48,525 nucleotides of DNA from an uncultured Clostridia bacterium. GTDB lineage: Bacteria > Bacillota > Clostridia > Oscillospirales > Acutalibacteraceae. The position numbers and the translations under genes were made by a program. Location of the stretch: positions 1 to 48,525 of the forward strand of contig CALWJA010000007.1 in the NCBI GenBank assembly GCA_944380875.1. Reading direction: 5' to 3'. Positions 16,134-25,115 of this stretch are shown piece by piece. Under the pieces are notes generated by a model that saw only the letters and a list, made by a program, of their open reading frames with translations, searched no databases and was not told the origin of the DNA. The number at the start of each line of letters is the position of its first letter. Position 1 is the stretch's first letter.

Positions 16134-17591
16134 ATGAAACAGATACAAGATATGATAAAAAGAGAGGAATATCCGATCCGGGTTTTACAGTTTGGAGAAG
16201 GAAATTTCCTTCGTGCTTTTGTAGACCAAATGGTGGATGAAGCAAACGGAAAGAATATTTTCAAGGGCAATATTATAGCGGTAAAACCTAGAAGAGGCGG
16301 TAATCTTACACCTTTTGAGGAGCAGGATTCTTTTTTTACGGTATATCGAAGAGGCAAAGAAAAAGGAAATCTCATTTCCAAACCGCAGATCGTATCCTGC
16401 GTTAAAAAGGTGCTGCACTGTTATGAAAATTATGAAGAATTTATGAGCCTTGCAGATCTTCCATCCTTGGAATTTATCATATCCAATACAACGGAAGCAG
16501 GAATTGTATTCCAGCCCGAAGACCAAATGGAGATGACGCCTCCGGAATCCTTCCCCGGGAAAGTTACCCAGTGGCTATATAGACGGTTCCTGCATTTTTC
16601 CGGAAGCAATAACAAAGGCATTACATTCCTGCCCACAGAATTGATCGAAAATAACGGAGCAGAACTGAAAAACTGCATTTTGCATTATGTAAAGCTATGG
16701 AACCTTACAGGCGAATTTGCCCATTGGATTGAAACTGCATGTACGTTCTGTTCTACTTTGGTAGACCGAATTGTTACCGGTTCGCCGGACGATGCCTCTG
16801 CCCTTTTTGCAGAGCTGGGATATGAGGATAAACTTCTGGATATAGCCGAGCCGTTTGGCTTTTGGGCCATCGAAAACAAAGGAAATATAGCGGAACGTTT
16901 TCCTTTGGATCAGGCGGGTCTGCCGGTTCTTTTTACGGAAAATATCGCGCCGTATCGGGAAAGAAAAGTGCGTATCTTAAACGGTGCGCATACGGGAACC
17001 GCTTTAGCCGCCTATCTTGCTGGAGCGGAAACGGTTGGCCAATGCATGAAAGATAGTCTCATCCGCCGGTATATGGAGCAATTGGTAAAAAAAGAATTGG
17101 CACAAACGGTTCCACTCCCCGAAAAAGAGGTTGCCGATTTTGTGGAGGATACATTTGAGCGGTTTGAAAATCCATATCTCCACCACTCTCTTCTTTCTAT
17201 TGCGTTGAACTCTGTATCCAAATGGAAAGCCAGGCTGCTCCCTTCGCTGAAAGATTATGTGAAAGAAAACAAAAAGCTTCCTTCCTGTATTCTTTTTTCC
17301 TTTGCGGCTCTCCTGGCTTTTTATTCCGGAAAGCCGGTTGATGGAAACCGACAAATCCAGATTCGGGATGATAAGGCGGTTTTGGATTTCTTCGAGATGC
17401 ACAGACAGGATCCACCCAGAGAGCTTGTTCTTTCCGCGGCCTCCCAGGTGTCTTTCTGGGGAGAAGATCTCTCCGCTATTCCCTCCTTCACCGAAAGGGC
17501 GGGAGACTATTTTGATATAATTTGTAAAGAAGGAATGCGAAAAGCTATGGAAAAGCTTTTGAATTCTGTCCAAAAGGAGGAAACGGTATGA
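16134..17591 (+). CDS. uxaB: Tagaturonate reductase (altronate oxidoreductase)
   Basis: NADH-dependent reduction of D-tagaturonate to D-altronate in galacturonate catabolism. The 485-residue protein belongs to the long-chain mannitol-dehydrogenase family. The N-terminal Rossmann domain starts at RVLQFGEGNFLRAFVDQM, and the C-terminal helical domain contains the family KVRILNGAHTGTALAAYLAG, including the catalytic lysine region of polyol dehydrogenases. LEFIISNTTEAGI is typical of UxaB rather than mannonate UxuB. GGGGAAGGA precedes the ATG. It overlaps uxaA by 4 bp. Confidence 0.94.
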   Translation: MKQIQDMIKREEYPIRVLQFGEGNFLRAFVDQMVDEANGKNIFKGNIIAVKPRRGGNLTPFEEQDSFFTVYRRGKEKGNLISKPQIVSCVKKVLHCYENYEEFMSLADLPSLEFIISNTTEAGIVFQPEDQMEMTPPESFPGKVTQWLYRRFLHFSGSNNKGITFLPTELIENNGAELKNCILHYVKLWNLTGEFAHWIETACTFCSTLVDRIVTGSPDDASALFAELGYEDKLLDIAEPFGFWAIENKGNIAERFPLDQAGLPVLFTENIAPYRERKVRILNGAHTGTALAAYLAGAETVGQCMKDSLIRRYMEQLVKKELAQTVPLPEKEVADFVEDTFERFENPYLHHSLLSIALNSVSKWKARLLPSLKDYVKENKKLPSCILFSFAALLAFYSGKPVDGNRQIQIRDDKAVLDFFEMHRQDPPRELVLSAASQVSFWGEDLSAIPSFTERAGDYFDIICKEGMRKAMEKLLNSVQKEETV

Positions 17592-19072
17592 TTTCCGTTT
17601 TACAGATCCACCCAAAAGACAATGTGGCGGTAGCTCTCCGGCCTTTATCCAAGGGAGAACTTCCCAGCCCTCTGCAGTTTCCTCTTCTGGATGACATTCC
17701 TGCCGGCCATAAAATTGCGCTGCAAGACATTCCTGCGGGAGACAAAATTATAAAATATGGAAATCCTATCGGACATGCCCGAAAAAACATCCGGCAAGGG
17801 ATGCATGTACATACACAGAATGTTGCCTCTGATTTGGAAGGGCTTTTGGAATATACATATACGCCTTCTTTTGAGGATATAAAACCGGCAGAAGAGGAAG
17901 CTTTCTTCTGGGGTTATCCCCGACCGGACGGAAAAACTGGTATTCGAAACGAAATTTGGATCATTCCCACTGTAGGCTGTGTAAATGCTATTGCGAAAGA
18001 AATTGAAAAAAAAGCAAAACTTCTTTGCCCCGATGCCCCCGATGGAATTTATGCCTACTCCCACCCCTATGGTTGTTCCCAATTAGGTGGGGATCTTCTC
18101 CACACACAAAAAGCCCTTTGTGGGCTGATCCGGCATCCAAATGCCGGAGGTGTATTGGTTTTAGGCCTTGGCTGTGAAAACAATACTCTTGAAAGCTTGA
18201 AAGAGGTTTTGGGAGAGTATGACCCCAGACGGGTAAAATTCCTTTTATGCCAGGAATGCGATGACGAAGTCTCTGAAGGAGCAGCCCTTGTGCAGGAACT
18301 CTGCGAGTATACTAAAACCTTCCGGCGGGAAAAACGCCCTGCCTCCGAGCTGGTGGTAGGATTAAAATGCGGCGGATCAGATGGCTTTTCCGGCATCACG
18401 GCCAACCCGGTTGTAGGTGGATTATCCGATTTTCTCGCGTCCTATGGAGGAACCTCCATTTTGACGGAAGTGCCGGAAATGTTTGGAGCGGAACAGCTTC
18501 TGATGAATCGTTGCCGTAATAGGCAGATTTTTGAAAAACTCTGTGGATTAATCAATGGGTTCAAATCGTATTTTTTGCGCTATGGAGAAAAAGTCGACGA
18601 AAACCCCTCCCCTGGCAACAAAGCCGGGGGAATTACGACACTGGAAGATAAGTCCCTTGGCTGTGTGCAGAAATCTGGAAGCAGCCCTGTTGAGGATATA
18701 CTGCTGTATGGAGATCCCGTTCAGCAAAAAGGGCTCAATCTGCTGGAAGCTCCGGGAAACGATCTTGTTGCGTCCTGCGCTTTGGCGGCTTCGGGCGCCC
18801 ATATGGTCTTATTTACTACCGGGCGCGGAACTCCCTTTGCATGCCCTGTCCCCACTTTAAAAATTTCCAGCAATACAGAATTAGCTAGAAAGAAAAAACA
18901 GTGGATTGATTTTGATGCAGGAAGACTGCTTTCCGAAAATTTAAACATGGCTGATTTGAGTCGGGAGCTTTTTGAACTGGTGCTTTCTGTAGCCTCCGGA
19001 GAAAAAAAGGCCAAGAGTGAAGAACTGGACAAAAGCGGAATTGCCATTTTTAAAGACGGAATTACCCTTTAG
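17588..19072 (+). CDS. uxaA: Altronate dehydratase
   Basis: Dehydrates D-altronate to 2-keto-3-deoxygluconate, the step after UxaB. The 494-residue length is standard. It has an N-terminal SAF-like domain (residues 1-95, VAVALRPLSKGE to IRQGMHVHTQN) and a catalytic domain with GIRNEIWIIPTVGCVN, YSHPYGCSQLGGD, LKCGGSDGFSGITANP and the AASGAHMVLFTTGRGTPF stretch. It overlaps uxaB (ATGA) with AAGGAGG upstream. The isomerase UxaC and the KDG kinase and aldolase are not in the window, so the pathway is completed elsewhere. Confidence 0.95.
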   Translation: MISVLQIHPKDNVAVALRPLSKGELPSPLQFPLLDDIPAGHKIALQDIPAGDKIIKYGNPIGHARKNIRQGMHVHTQNVASDLEGLLEYTYTPSFEDIKPAEEEAFFWGYPRPDGKTGIRNEIWIIPTVGCVNAIAKEIEKKAKLLCPDAPDGIYAYSHPYGCSQLGGDLLHTQKALCGLIRHPNAGGVLVLGLGCENNTLESLKEVLGEYDPRRVKFLLCQECDDEVSEGAALVQELCEYTKTFRREKRPASELVVGLKCGGSDGFSGITANPVVGGLSDFLASYGGTSILTEVPEMFGAEQLLMNRCRNRQIFEKLCGLINGFKSYFLRYGEKVDENPSPGNKAGGITTLEDKSLGCVQKSGSSPVEDILLYGDPVQQKGLNLLEAPGNDLVASCALAASGAHMVLFTTGRGTPFACPVPTLKISSNTELARKKKQWIDFDAGRLLSENLNMADLSRELFELVLSVASGEKKAKSEELDKSGIAIFKDGITL

Positions 19073-19107
19073 AGATTCTTCAGCAACGGATAAACAGATA
19101 AAACCTG

Positions 19108-19136
19108 TTGATTTTTCAGGAAAATCATGCTATTAT
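19108..19136 (+). promoter_or_regulatory. Promoter of the pheST T-box transcript
   Basis: TTGATT, 17-bp spacer, TATTAT at 19131-19136. A start at about 19143 would place the T-box stem I right at the 5' end. Confidence 0.6.
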
Positions 19137-19159
19137 TATAAATACTTGAAATACAGATA

Positions 19160-19430
19160 GAAAGAACGCGTGGAAAAAGGAAGTACCCTTATTTCATTGC
19201 CGGGCAGAGAATGTATGTCATAGGCTGTAAGCATACTGCGGCGCGATAAGGCGAAGTTCCCTTTGGAGCGGTACGGCTGAAGAATTCCAGTAGGCTGTAA
19301 CGGGCAGCTTCCGTTAAAAAGCTTCCGAGTTGTTCTTCAGCGGGATATTGTATCTTGCTGAACGACATAAATGAGGGTGGTACCACGAAATCAGGCTTTC
19401 GTCCCTTTGGGATGAAAGCCTTTTCTTTTT
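19160..19430 (+). ncRNA. T-box leader, phenylalanine-specific, controlling pheST
   Basis: Transcription-attenuation riboswitch that reads uncharged tRNA. The T-box sequence AGGGTGGTACCACG is at 19374-19387. A terminator follows at 19394-19430 (GGCTTTCGTCCC/GGGATGAAAGCC then T-run), mutually exclusive with the antiterminator. In stem I an AAGTA bulge near 19169 faces GCGAAG with the probable specifier TTC at 19257-19259, a Phe codon, which agrees with the downstream pheS. The 19073-19159 gap before it holds only the promoter; no strong terminator for uxaA is evident there. Confidence 0.93.
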
Positions 19431-19497
19431 GTATTTTATAAAATTGGTTTTATGCTGCGGGGGTTCCCCGGAGCCTAGTAAGGAAAGGATGGATTCC

Positions 19498-20517
19498 ATG
19501 AAACAGGAGCTTGAGGCAATCCGCCTGAAAGCGGAACAGGACCTGAATGCCGCGGAAAGCCAGCAGGCGCTGGAAGCTCTGCGCGTACAGTACTTGGGTA
19601 AAAAAGGGGAAGTTACGGCGATTTTGAAAAAAATGGGTGGACTTTCTCCCGAAGAAAGACCTGTCATTGGTCAGCTGGCCAATGAGGTCCGCGCTTTTAT
19701 TGAGGGGGAACTGGTAAAAAGAGCCTCTGAACTGAAGCAGGCTGAATTGGAAAAACGGCTGCAGGCGGAAAAAATTGATGTAACGATGCCCGGCAAACGG
19801 CATGAGTTGGGCACACAGCACCCTCTATCGGCCGTTTTGGAAGAGATAAAAGAAATTTTTATCGGGATGGGCTTTGATATTGTAGAAGGCCCCGAAGTGG
19901 AATATGATTACTATAATTTTGAAGCTTTAAACATTCCTAAAGATCATCCTGCCCGGGATACCCAGGATACATTTTATATCAATGATAATATCGTGCTGCG
20001 GACGCAAACATCCCCCGTACAGGTACGAGTGATGGAAAAGCAAAAGCCGCCTATCCGTGTTATTTCTCCCGGTCGTGTATACCGCTCTGATGCTCTTGAC
20101 GCAACCCACTCTCCCCTTTTCCATCAGATCGAGGGGCTTGTGGTTGATAAAGGTATCTCGTTCGCAGATCTGAAAGGTACACTGGAAACATTTATTAAGA
20201 GACTTTACGGAGAAGACAGCGTTGTGCGCTTCCGTCCTCATCATTTCCCCTTCACAGAACCCAGCGCCGAGGTGGACGTACAATGCTTTAACTGCCATGG
20301 AGAAGGCTGTCGTCTGTGTAAGGGCGAAGGTTGGATCGAAATTTTAGGCTGCGGTATGGTGCATCCCAAGGTTCTTTCCAACTGTGGCATCGACCCTGAG
20401 GTATACAGCGGTTTTGCTCTGGGAATGGGCTTGGAACGTGTTGTAATGCGTCGTTATGCTATAGATGATATCCGCATGTTCTATGAAAACGACGTCCGTT
20501 TCCTGAAACAGTTCTAA
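19498..20517 (+). CDS. pheS: Phenylalanyl-tRNA synthetase alpha subunit
   Basis: Catalytic subunit of the alpha2beta2 enzyme charging tRNA-Phe. The 339-residue protein has an N-terminal coiled coil (about 1-80, ending at [14 protein letters not shown]), the class II motif 2 region ([17 protein letters not shown]), the Cys-rich [13 protein letters not shown] stretch typical of Firmicutes PheS, and motif 3 ([12 protein letters not shown]). The start at 19498 has AAAGGA 8 nt upstream; an ATG at 19489 is 4 nt from the earlier AAGGA, so 19498 is preferred. It is followed by pheT after 43 bp and controlled by the T-box. Confidence 0.96.
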   Translation: MKQELEAIRLKAEQDLNAAESQQALEALRVQYLGKKGEVTAILKKMGGLSPEERPVIGQLANEVRAFIEGELVKRASELKQAELEKRLQAEKIDVTMPGKRHELGTQHPLSAVLEEIKEIFIGMGFDIVEGPEVEYDYYNFEALNIPKDHPARDTQDTFYINDNIVLRTQTSPVQVRVMEKQKPPIRVISPGRVYRSDALDATHSPLFHQIEGLVVDKGISFADLKGTLETFIKRLYGEDSVVRFRPHHFPFTEPSAEVDVQCFNCHGEGCRLCKGEGWIEILGCGMVHPKVLSNCGIDPEVYSGFALGMGLERVVMRRYAIDDIRMFYENDVRFLKQF

Positions 20518-20560
20518 TATAGACTGCCTGATTTGAAAATAGAAAGCGTGGTATTGAAAT

Positions 20561-22951
20561 ATGAACTTATCCATGAAATGGCTGCAGGAATTCACAAAGA
20601 TCCCTGCTATGCCTATGCGTGATTTTACGGAAGCTATAACCATGAGCGGTTCCAAGGTAGAAGGATGGGCACAGGAAGGCTCCGAAATCAATAATGTAGT
20701 GGTTGCACGTGTGGAAAAAATGGAGCGCCATCCTGATTCTGATCATCTTTGGATCTGCCAGGTTAATACAGGGAGCGATTCTCTTATACAGATTGTAACA
20801 GGAGCCCAGAATCTGAAAGAAGGCGACGTAGTACCTGCCGCCTTGCACAATTCCACTCTTCCTGGGGGTGTGAAGATTAAAAAGGGCAAACTCCGGGGAG
20901 TGGAAAGCAATGGTATGCTTTGCTCTTTGGGTGAATTGGGGCTTACTGCCCATGACTTTCCTTCTGCCATTGAAGATGGTATTTTCGTTTTAACGGAAGA
21001 AGACGGCTGTGATCTTACTCTTAGAAAGCCCATACAGGAAGCTATCGGTCTCAACGACACGGTTGTAGAGTTCGAAATCACTTCCAACCGGCCCGACTGT
21101 TTTTCTGTGATCGGCCTGGCGAGAGAAGCTTCTGCTACTTTTGATGTCCCCCTTACTTTGCACACGCCTTCTGTGAAAGGCGGTCATGGAGACTGCAGCA
21201 ACCTTTTGGATGTAAAAATTGAAGCAGAGGATCTTTGCTCCGTATATTCTGCAAAGATCGTGAAAAATGTCCGGGTAAAGCCTTCTCCCCTATGGATGCG
21301 GGAACGTCTGCGTGCCATGGGTGTGCGCCCGATCAACAATATCGTGGATATTACTAACTATGTTATGCTGGAATACGGCCAGCCCATGCATGCTTTCGAT
21401 CTGCGCTTCGTGGAGGAAAATAAGATCCGTGTACGCCGTGCTCAGGAGGGAGAGACCATCACCACGTTGGATGGTGTGGACCGCACTTTGACCGGCAAGC
21501 AGCTTGTGATTGCCGATGGAAAGAAACCTATTGCCATTGCAGGCGTTATGGGCGGCGAATACAGCGGTATTATGGACGACACCACAACTATTGTTTTTGA
21601 ATCCGCCTGCTTTAACGCTGCTTCCGTTCGTACAACGGCAAGAGATCAGGGAATGCGCACAGACGCCTCTTCCCGCTATGAAAAAGGCCTGGATCCCAAC
21701 AACTGTCTTCCCGCTTTGGAAAGAGCCTGCGAATTAGTAGAAATGCTGGATGCCGGCGATGTTATGGACGGCAAAATTATGGATACACATTTTGATGCCG
21801 AGCGCCGCCGTATCCATCTGGATACAGATTGGATCAACCGTTTCCTGGATCTGCAGCTCTCTAAGGAAGAAATGCAAAGCATTCTTTGTAAGCTTGGATG
21901 TGCATTTGACGGCGATGAAATCCTTGTACCTACGTATCGCCCGGATCTGGAGCACAAAGCCGACATTGCAGAAGAAATAGCCCGTTTTTATGGGTATAAT
22001 AAAATTCCGGGCACTTCTCTTTCCGGCGGCGCCCAGGGAAAATATACGGAAAAACAGAAATTTGAACGTACCATCCATACGGTTATGCGGGCGTTAGGCG
22101 CCAGCGAGATTATGACGTATTCTTTCATCAGCCCCAAATATTACGATAAGATTGGGATGCCTGCTGATGCACCGGAACGCAATTCTGTAAAGATTTCCAA
22201 TCCTCTGGGAGAAGACACCAGCGTTATGCGTACTACAGCTCTTCCCTCCATGCTGGAAACCCTAGCAAGAAACTATAATAACCGCAATGAGAAGGCATGG
22301 CTCTATGAACTGGCTGTTGAGTATATTCCCACAACCCCCGAAACACTGCCCATTGAGAAAAACACTTTGATTGCAGGTCTCTATGGAGAGGATGCCGATT
22401 TCTTCACAGCAAAAGGAATGGTGGAACAACTTTTCGAGCGGCTTGGCGTTATCAATTGGGATATAGAAGCTTCCTCCACAGAATATGGATATCATCCGGG
22501 TCGTTGTGCTGTTTTCACTATCGAGGGTGAAAAACTGGGTGTTTTGGGAGAGATCCATCCTACCGTTTGTGAAAATTATGGTATCAGTGGCCGCGTGATC
22601 TGTTTCTCCCTTGATATTGAGAAGATGTTTGCTCATGCTATTCAGGAAAAGGTATATACTCCCCTTCCGAAATTCCCTGCAGTTACCAGGGACTTGGCTC
22701 TTATTTGCTCCGAGGATATTCCTGTTCTTACTCTTGAAAAGGCTATAAAGGCCGGCGGCGGAGCTCTGTTAGAAAAAATTTCGCTCTTTGATGTATATAA
22801 AGGTGCTCAAATCGAAAAGGATAAAAAGAGTGTTGCCTTTAATATCGTTCTGCGTTCTAAAGAAGGGACTCTGACAGATGAACAAATTAGCGGAACCATG
22901 AAAAAAATCATAAAGGAATTGGAAAAAGCAGGCGCCTATTTGCGTTCCTGA
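20561..22951 (+). CDS. pheT: Phenylalanyl-tRNA synthetase beta subunit
   Basis: Editing and tRNA-binding subunit of PheRS, 796 residues. Domains in order: tRNA-binding (EMAP) domain at about 40-150 (HPDSDHLWICQVNTG), B3/B4 editing domain at about 210-390 (GQPMHAFDLRFVEE, YSGIMDDTTTIVFESA, SSRYEKGLDP), B5 domain near 400-480 (VPTYRPDLEHKADIAEEIARFYGYNKIP) and a C-terminal anticodon-binding FDX-ACB domain (PKFPAVTRDLALI). Length is normal. The ribosome site before the ATG is weak (AAAGCGTGG), so coupling to pheS translation or an alternative start is possible. Confidence 0.96.
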   Translation: MNLSMKWLQEFTKIPAMPMRDFTEAITMSGSKVEGWAQEGSEINNVVVARVEKMERHPDSDHLWICQVNTGSDSLIQIVTGAQNLKEGDVVPAALHNSTLPGGVKIKKGKLRGVESNGMLCSLGELGLTAHDFPSAIEDGIFVLTEEDGCDLTLRKPIQEAIGLNDTVVEFEITSNRPDCFSVIGLAREASATFDVPLTLHTPSVKGGHGDCSNLLDVKIEAEDLCSVYSAKIVKNVRVKPSPLWMRERLRAMGVRPINNIVDITNYVMLEYGQPMHAFDLRFVEENKIRVRRAQEGETITTLDGVDRTLTGKQLVIADGKKPIAIAGVMGGEYSGIMDDTTTIVFESACFNAASVRTTARDQGMRTDASSRYEKGLDPNNCLPALERACELVEMLDAGDVMDGKIMDTHFDAERRRIHLDTDWINRFLDLQLSKEEMQSILCKLGCAFDGDEILVPTYRPDLEHKADIAEEIARFYGYNKIPGTSLSGGAQGKYTEKQKFERTIHTVMRALGASEIMTYSFISPKYYDKIGMPADAPERNSVKISNPLGEDTSVMRTTALPSMLETLARNYNNRNEKAWLYELAVEYIPTTPETLPIEKNTLIAGLYGEDADFFTAKGMVEQLFERLGVINWDIEASSTEYGYHPGRCAVFTIEGEKLGVLGEIHPTVCENYGISGRVICFSLDIEKMFAHAIQEKVYTPLPKFPAVTRDLALICSEDIPVLTLEKAIKAGGGALLEKISLFDVYKGAQIEKDKKSVAFNIVLRSKEGTLTDEQISGTMKKIIKELEKAGAYLRS

Positions 22952-22972
22952 TTCTTGTTCACAATTTAGTCC

Positions 22973-23001
22973 TTGCTTTTACTATCATTTTGATGTATCA
23001 T
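22973..23001 (+). promoter_or_regulatory. Sigma-A-like promoter for ireB
   Basis: TTGCTT, 17-bp spacer, TATCAT at 22996-23001, about 70 bp before the GTG start. No obvious terminator separates it from pheT. Confidence 0.45.
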
Positions 23002-23070
23002 GTATGTATTATTTCATATTTGAAAGAATGATTTCCGAAATCTGATCAAAGCAGCATAGGAGGTGTTTTT

Positions 23071-23316
23071 GTGTTAGATAAAACGATGACGTTTTCCCTG
23101 GGAAGGGATAGAAAACAGGATATTAAAAAAATCCTGACTATTGTTTACGACGCCCTGAAGGAAAAAGGATATAAACCTATTAATCAAATGGTTGGATATA
23201 TTCTGTCTGAAGATCCTACGTATATCACAACACATAACGGTGCTCGAAGCCTGATTTGCAAAATAGATCGGGATGAATTGCTGCAGATCCTTTTAGAGTC
23301 TTATCTGGAAGAGTAA
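23071..23316 (+). CDS. ireB: IreB-family regulatory phosphoprotein
   Basis: Small cytoplasmic protein (81 residues) of the IreB/UPF0297 family, a substrate of the PASTA kinase/phosphatase pair IreK-IreP in enterococci, where it negatively affects cephalosporin resistance. The family pattern is visible: N-terminal TMTFSLG with Thr residues that could be phosphorylated (T5, T7), then [20 protein letters not shown] and the C-terminal [19 protein letters not shown] start follows a strong AGGAGGTG. In most Firmicutes ruvX and a DUF1292 gene follow; here an unrelated 95-residue protein does. Confidence 0.93.
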   Translation: MLDKTMTFSLGRDRKQDIKKILTIVYDALKEKGYKPINQMVGYILSEDPTYITTHNGARSLICKIDRDELLQILLESYLEE

Positions 23317-23401
23317 CTGCTTCTTCTATCTTCCCTATGGATTTCGGAAAACAAGCGAATATGTATGTATGATGCGCGAATGACTATAGGAGGCTGGTTG
23401 C

Positions 23402-23689
23402 ATGAATGAGAAAACGAAATTTCCTATGTATAAAGGGAAACCGCTAGTTCGTTGCGGAGATACAATTTATTACGGCAGCATGAAGGATAAATATGTGGTA
23501 AAGCTGGAGATTAAAAGCAAGAAAAAAGTGCAGGATCTGGATGTAGCGGATAAAGTTACCATACAATTGATGTATACCGACCCTAGCATCGGTTCCAGAA
23601 AGCAGATTGTAAAATCCAGTGAAAAGCCCGGTTTATACCTTGCTTTGGACATCGCCGATGTCTGGCTCAGCAGAGCCTTAGCGGAATAA
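23402..23689 (+). CDS. Conserved small protein of unknown function
   Basis: 95 residues, basic and probably beta-rich, with no signal peptide or membrane segment. It begins MNEKTKFPMYKGKPLVRCGD, has an internal KYVVKLEIKSKKKVQDLD stretch, and ends in a helix (DIADVWLSRALAE). An AGGAGG site 8 nt before the ATG, coding-like codon use and a terminator straight after the stop mark it as a real gene. It lies 85 bp after ireB. I do not recognise the family; position suggests a shared regulon with ireB but nothing more. Confidence 0.75.
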   Translation: MNEKTKFPMYKGKPLVRCGDTIYYGSMKDKYVVKLEIKSKKKVQDLDVADKVTIQLMYTDPSIGSRKQIVKSSEKPGLYLALDIADVWLSRALAE

Positions 23690-23722
23690 AAAAAACTCCC
23701 GGAAAATCCGGGAGTTTTTTTC
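23690..23722 (+). terminator. Intrinsic terminator after the 95-residue gene
   Basis: ACTCCCGG/CCGGGAGT stem with a short AAAAT loop, flanked by A7 and T7 runs, so it can stop transcription in either direction. Confidence 0.9.
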
Positions 23723-23785
23723 ATACACGGATCGAATTCTTCATTACTATGGTTTATACATAACGGAAAGTAGAGTATATATAAG

Positions 23786-23822
23786 AAAACAGCACCTATC
23801 TACTGGATAGGTGCTGTTTTTA
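23786..23822 (-). terminator. Intrinsic terminator of the pur operon
   Basis: AAAACAGCACCTATC/GATAGGTGCTGTTTT stem just after the purD stop on the minus strand, followed by a T-rich stretch. Confidence 0.85.
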
Positions 23823-23834
23823 TAAAAGCAACTT

Positions 23835-25097
23835 TTATCTTCTGCCAATATCTTTGCGGAAATGGACATCCTTCCAGGAAATCGTATCCACAGCTTGATA
23901 TGCTTTTTGAAGGGCTGTTTCCAAATTGCTCCCCAATGCAGTCACGCCTAAAACACGTCCACCGTTTGTTACAAAATGACCGTTTTCAAAAAGGGTTCCT
24001 GCATGGTAAACAGTAGCTCCTTCTACCTGCCCATCTTCGTTAAGCCCATAAATCGGGATTCCTTTTTCGTATTTTCCCGGATATCCGCCCGAAGCCATTA
24101 CAACGCATGCACAAGCATCATCCGACCATTCCACAGGCTGTTCTTCTAACCTTTCTTCAATAACAGCCATGAGAACATCTACAAAATCCGTTTTCAGCCT
24201 GGGCAAAACCACTTGGGTCTCCGGATCGCCAAAGCGGGAGTTGTATTCGATGACTTTCGGTCCATCCTTTGTAAGCATCAAGCCAAAATAGAGACATCCT
24301 TTAAAAGGTCTTCCCTCTTTGCGCATGGCTTCTATGGTGGGAAGGAAAATCGTGTTCATGCATTCTTCTGCAATAGCTTCCGTATAGTAAGGATTGGGGC
24401 TAATTGTTCCCATTCCGCCGGTGTTCAGCCCTTTATCTCCATCCAGGGCTCTTTTGTGATCCATACTGGAAACCATGGGTTTAACACAATGTCCGTCTGT
24501 AAAAGCCAGAACAGAAACTTCCGGTCCGGTTATAAAATCCTCTACAACCACCTGGTTGCCGGAAGCGCCAAACACTTTATCTTCCATAATTTCATGGAGA
24601 GCATCTTTAGCCTCCTGGAAATTTTGACAGATTAAAACACCTTTTCCCAGCGCCAATCCATCTGCCTTTACAACAACAGGATAGCTTCCTTTCTGCTCAA
24701 TATAAGCGGCTGCTTCCTTCGGATCGGAAAAAACCTCATATCCTGCAGTAGGAATACCGTATTTTTTCATCAGATTTTTAGAAAAGACCTTACTTGCTTC
24801 AATGATAGCCGCATTGGCTCTGGGGCCAAAAGCGGGAATGCCCTCTGCTTCCATTGCATCTACCATACCGGCGGCCAGAGGATCATCAGGCGCAACAAAC
24901 ACCATTCCCACTTTCTTTTCCTTTGCAAGGGCAACCATTCCCGGGATGTCCATAACCGGAACCGAAACGCAAACAGCGTCTTTTGAAATTCCGCCGTTAC
25001 CGGGAGCGCAATAAATCGTATCTGCTTTAGGGCTTTCTTTCAGTTTGCGAATAATAGCATGTTCGCGCCCGCCGCTTCCTACAACCAATATATCCAT
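23835..25097 (-). CDS. purD: Phosphoribosylamine--glycine ligase (GAR synthetase)
   Basis: ATP-dependent ligation of glycine to phosphoribosylamine, the second step of purine synthesis. The 420-residue protein is a full-length ATP-grasp enzyme: N-domain VVGSGGREHAIIRKL, LMKKYGIPTAGYEVF, the ATP-grasp lysine in VVKADGLALGKGV, the ligase signature RFGDPETQVVLP near 290 and a C-terminal domain. The ATG has AGAGGGGG upstream. It is the last gene of the operon, 18 bp after the AICAR transformylase gene. Confidence 0.97.
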   Translation of the reverse strand: MDILVVGSGGREHAIIRKLKESPKADTIYCAPGNGGISKDAVCVSVPVMDIPGMVALAKEKKVGMVFVAPDDPLAAGMVDAMEAEGIPAFGPRANAAIIEASKVFSKNLMKKYGIPTAGYEVFSDPKEAAAYIEQKGSYPVVVKADGLALGKGVLICQNFQEAKDALHEIMEDKVFGASGNQVVVEDFITGPEVSVLAFTDGHCVKPMVSSMDHKRALDGDKGLNTGGMGTISPNPYYTEAIAEECMNTIFLPTIEAMRKEGRPFKGCLYFGLMLTKDGPKVIEYNSRFGDPETQVVLPRLKTDFVDVLMAVIEERLEEQPVEWSDDACACVVMASGGYPGKYEKGIPIYGLNEDGQVEGATVYHAGTLFENGHFVTNGGRVLGVTALGSNLETALQKAYQAVDTISWKDVHFRKDIGRR

Positions 25098-25115
25098 ATC
25101 TGTGCCCCCTCTGCA

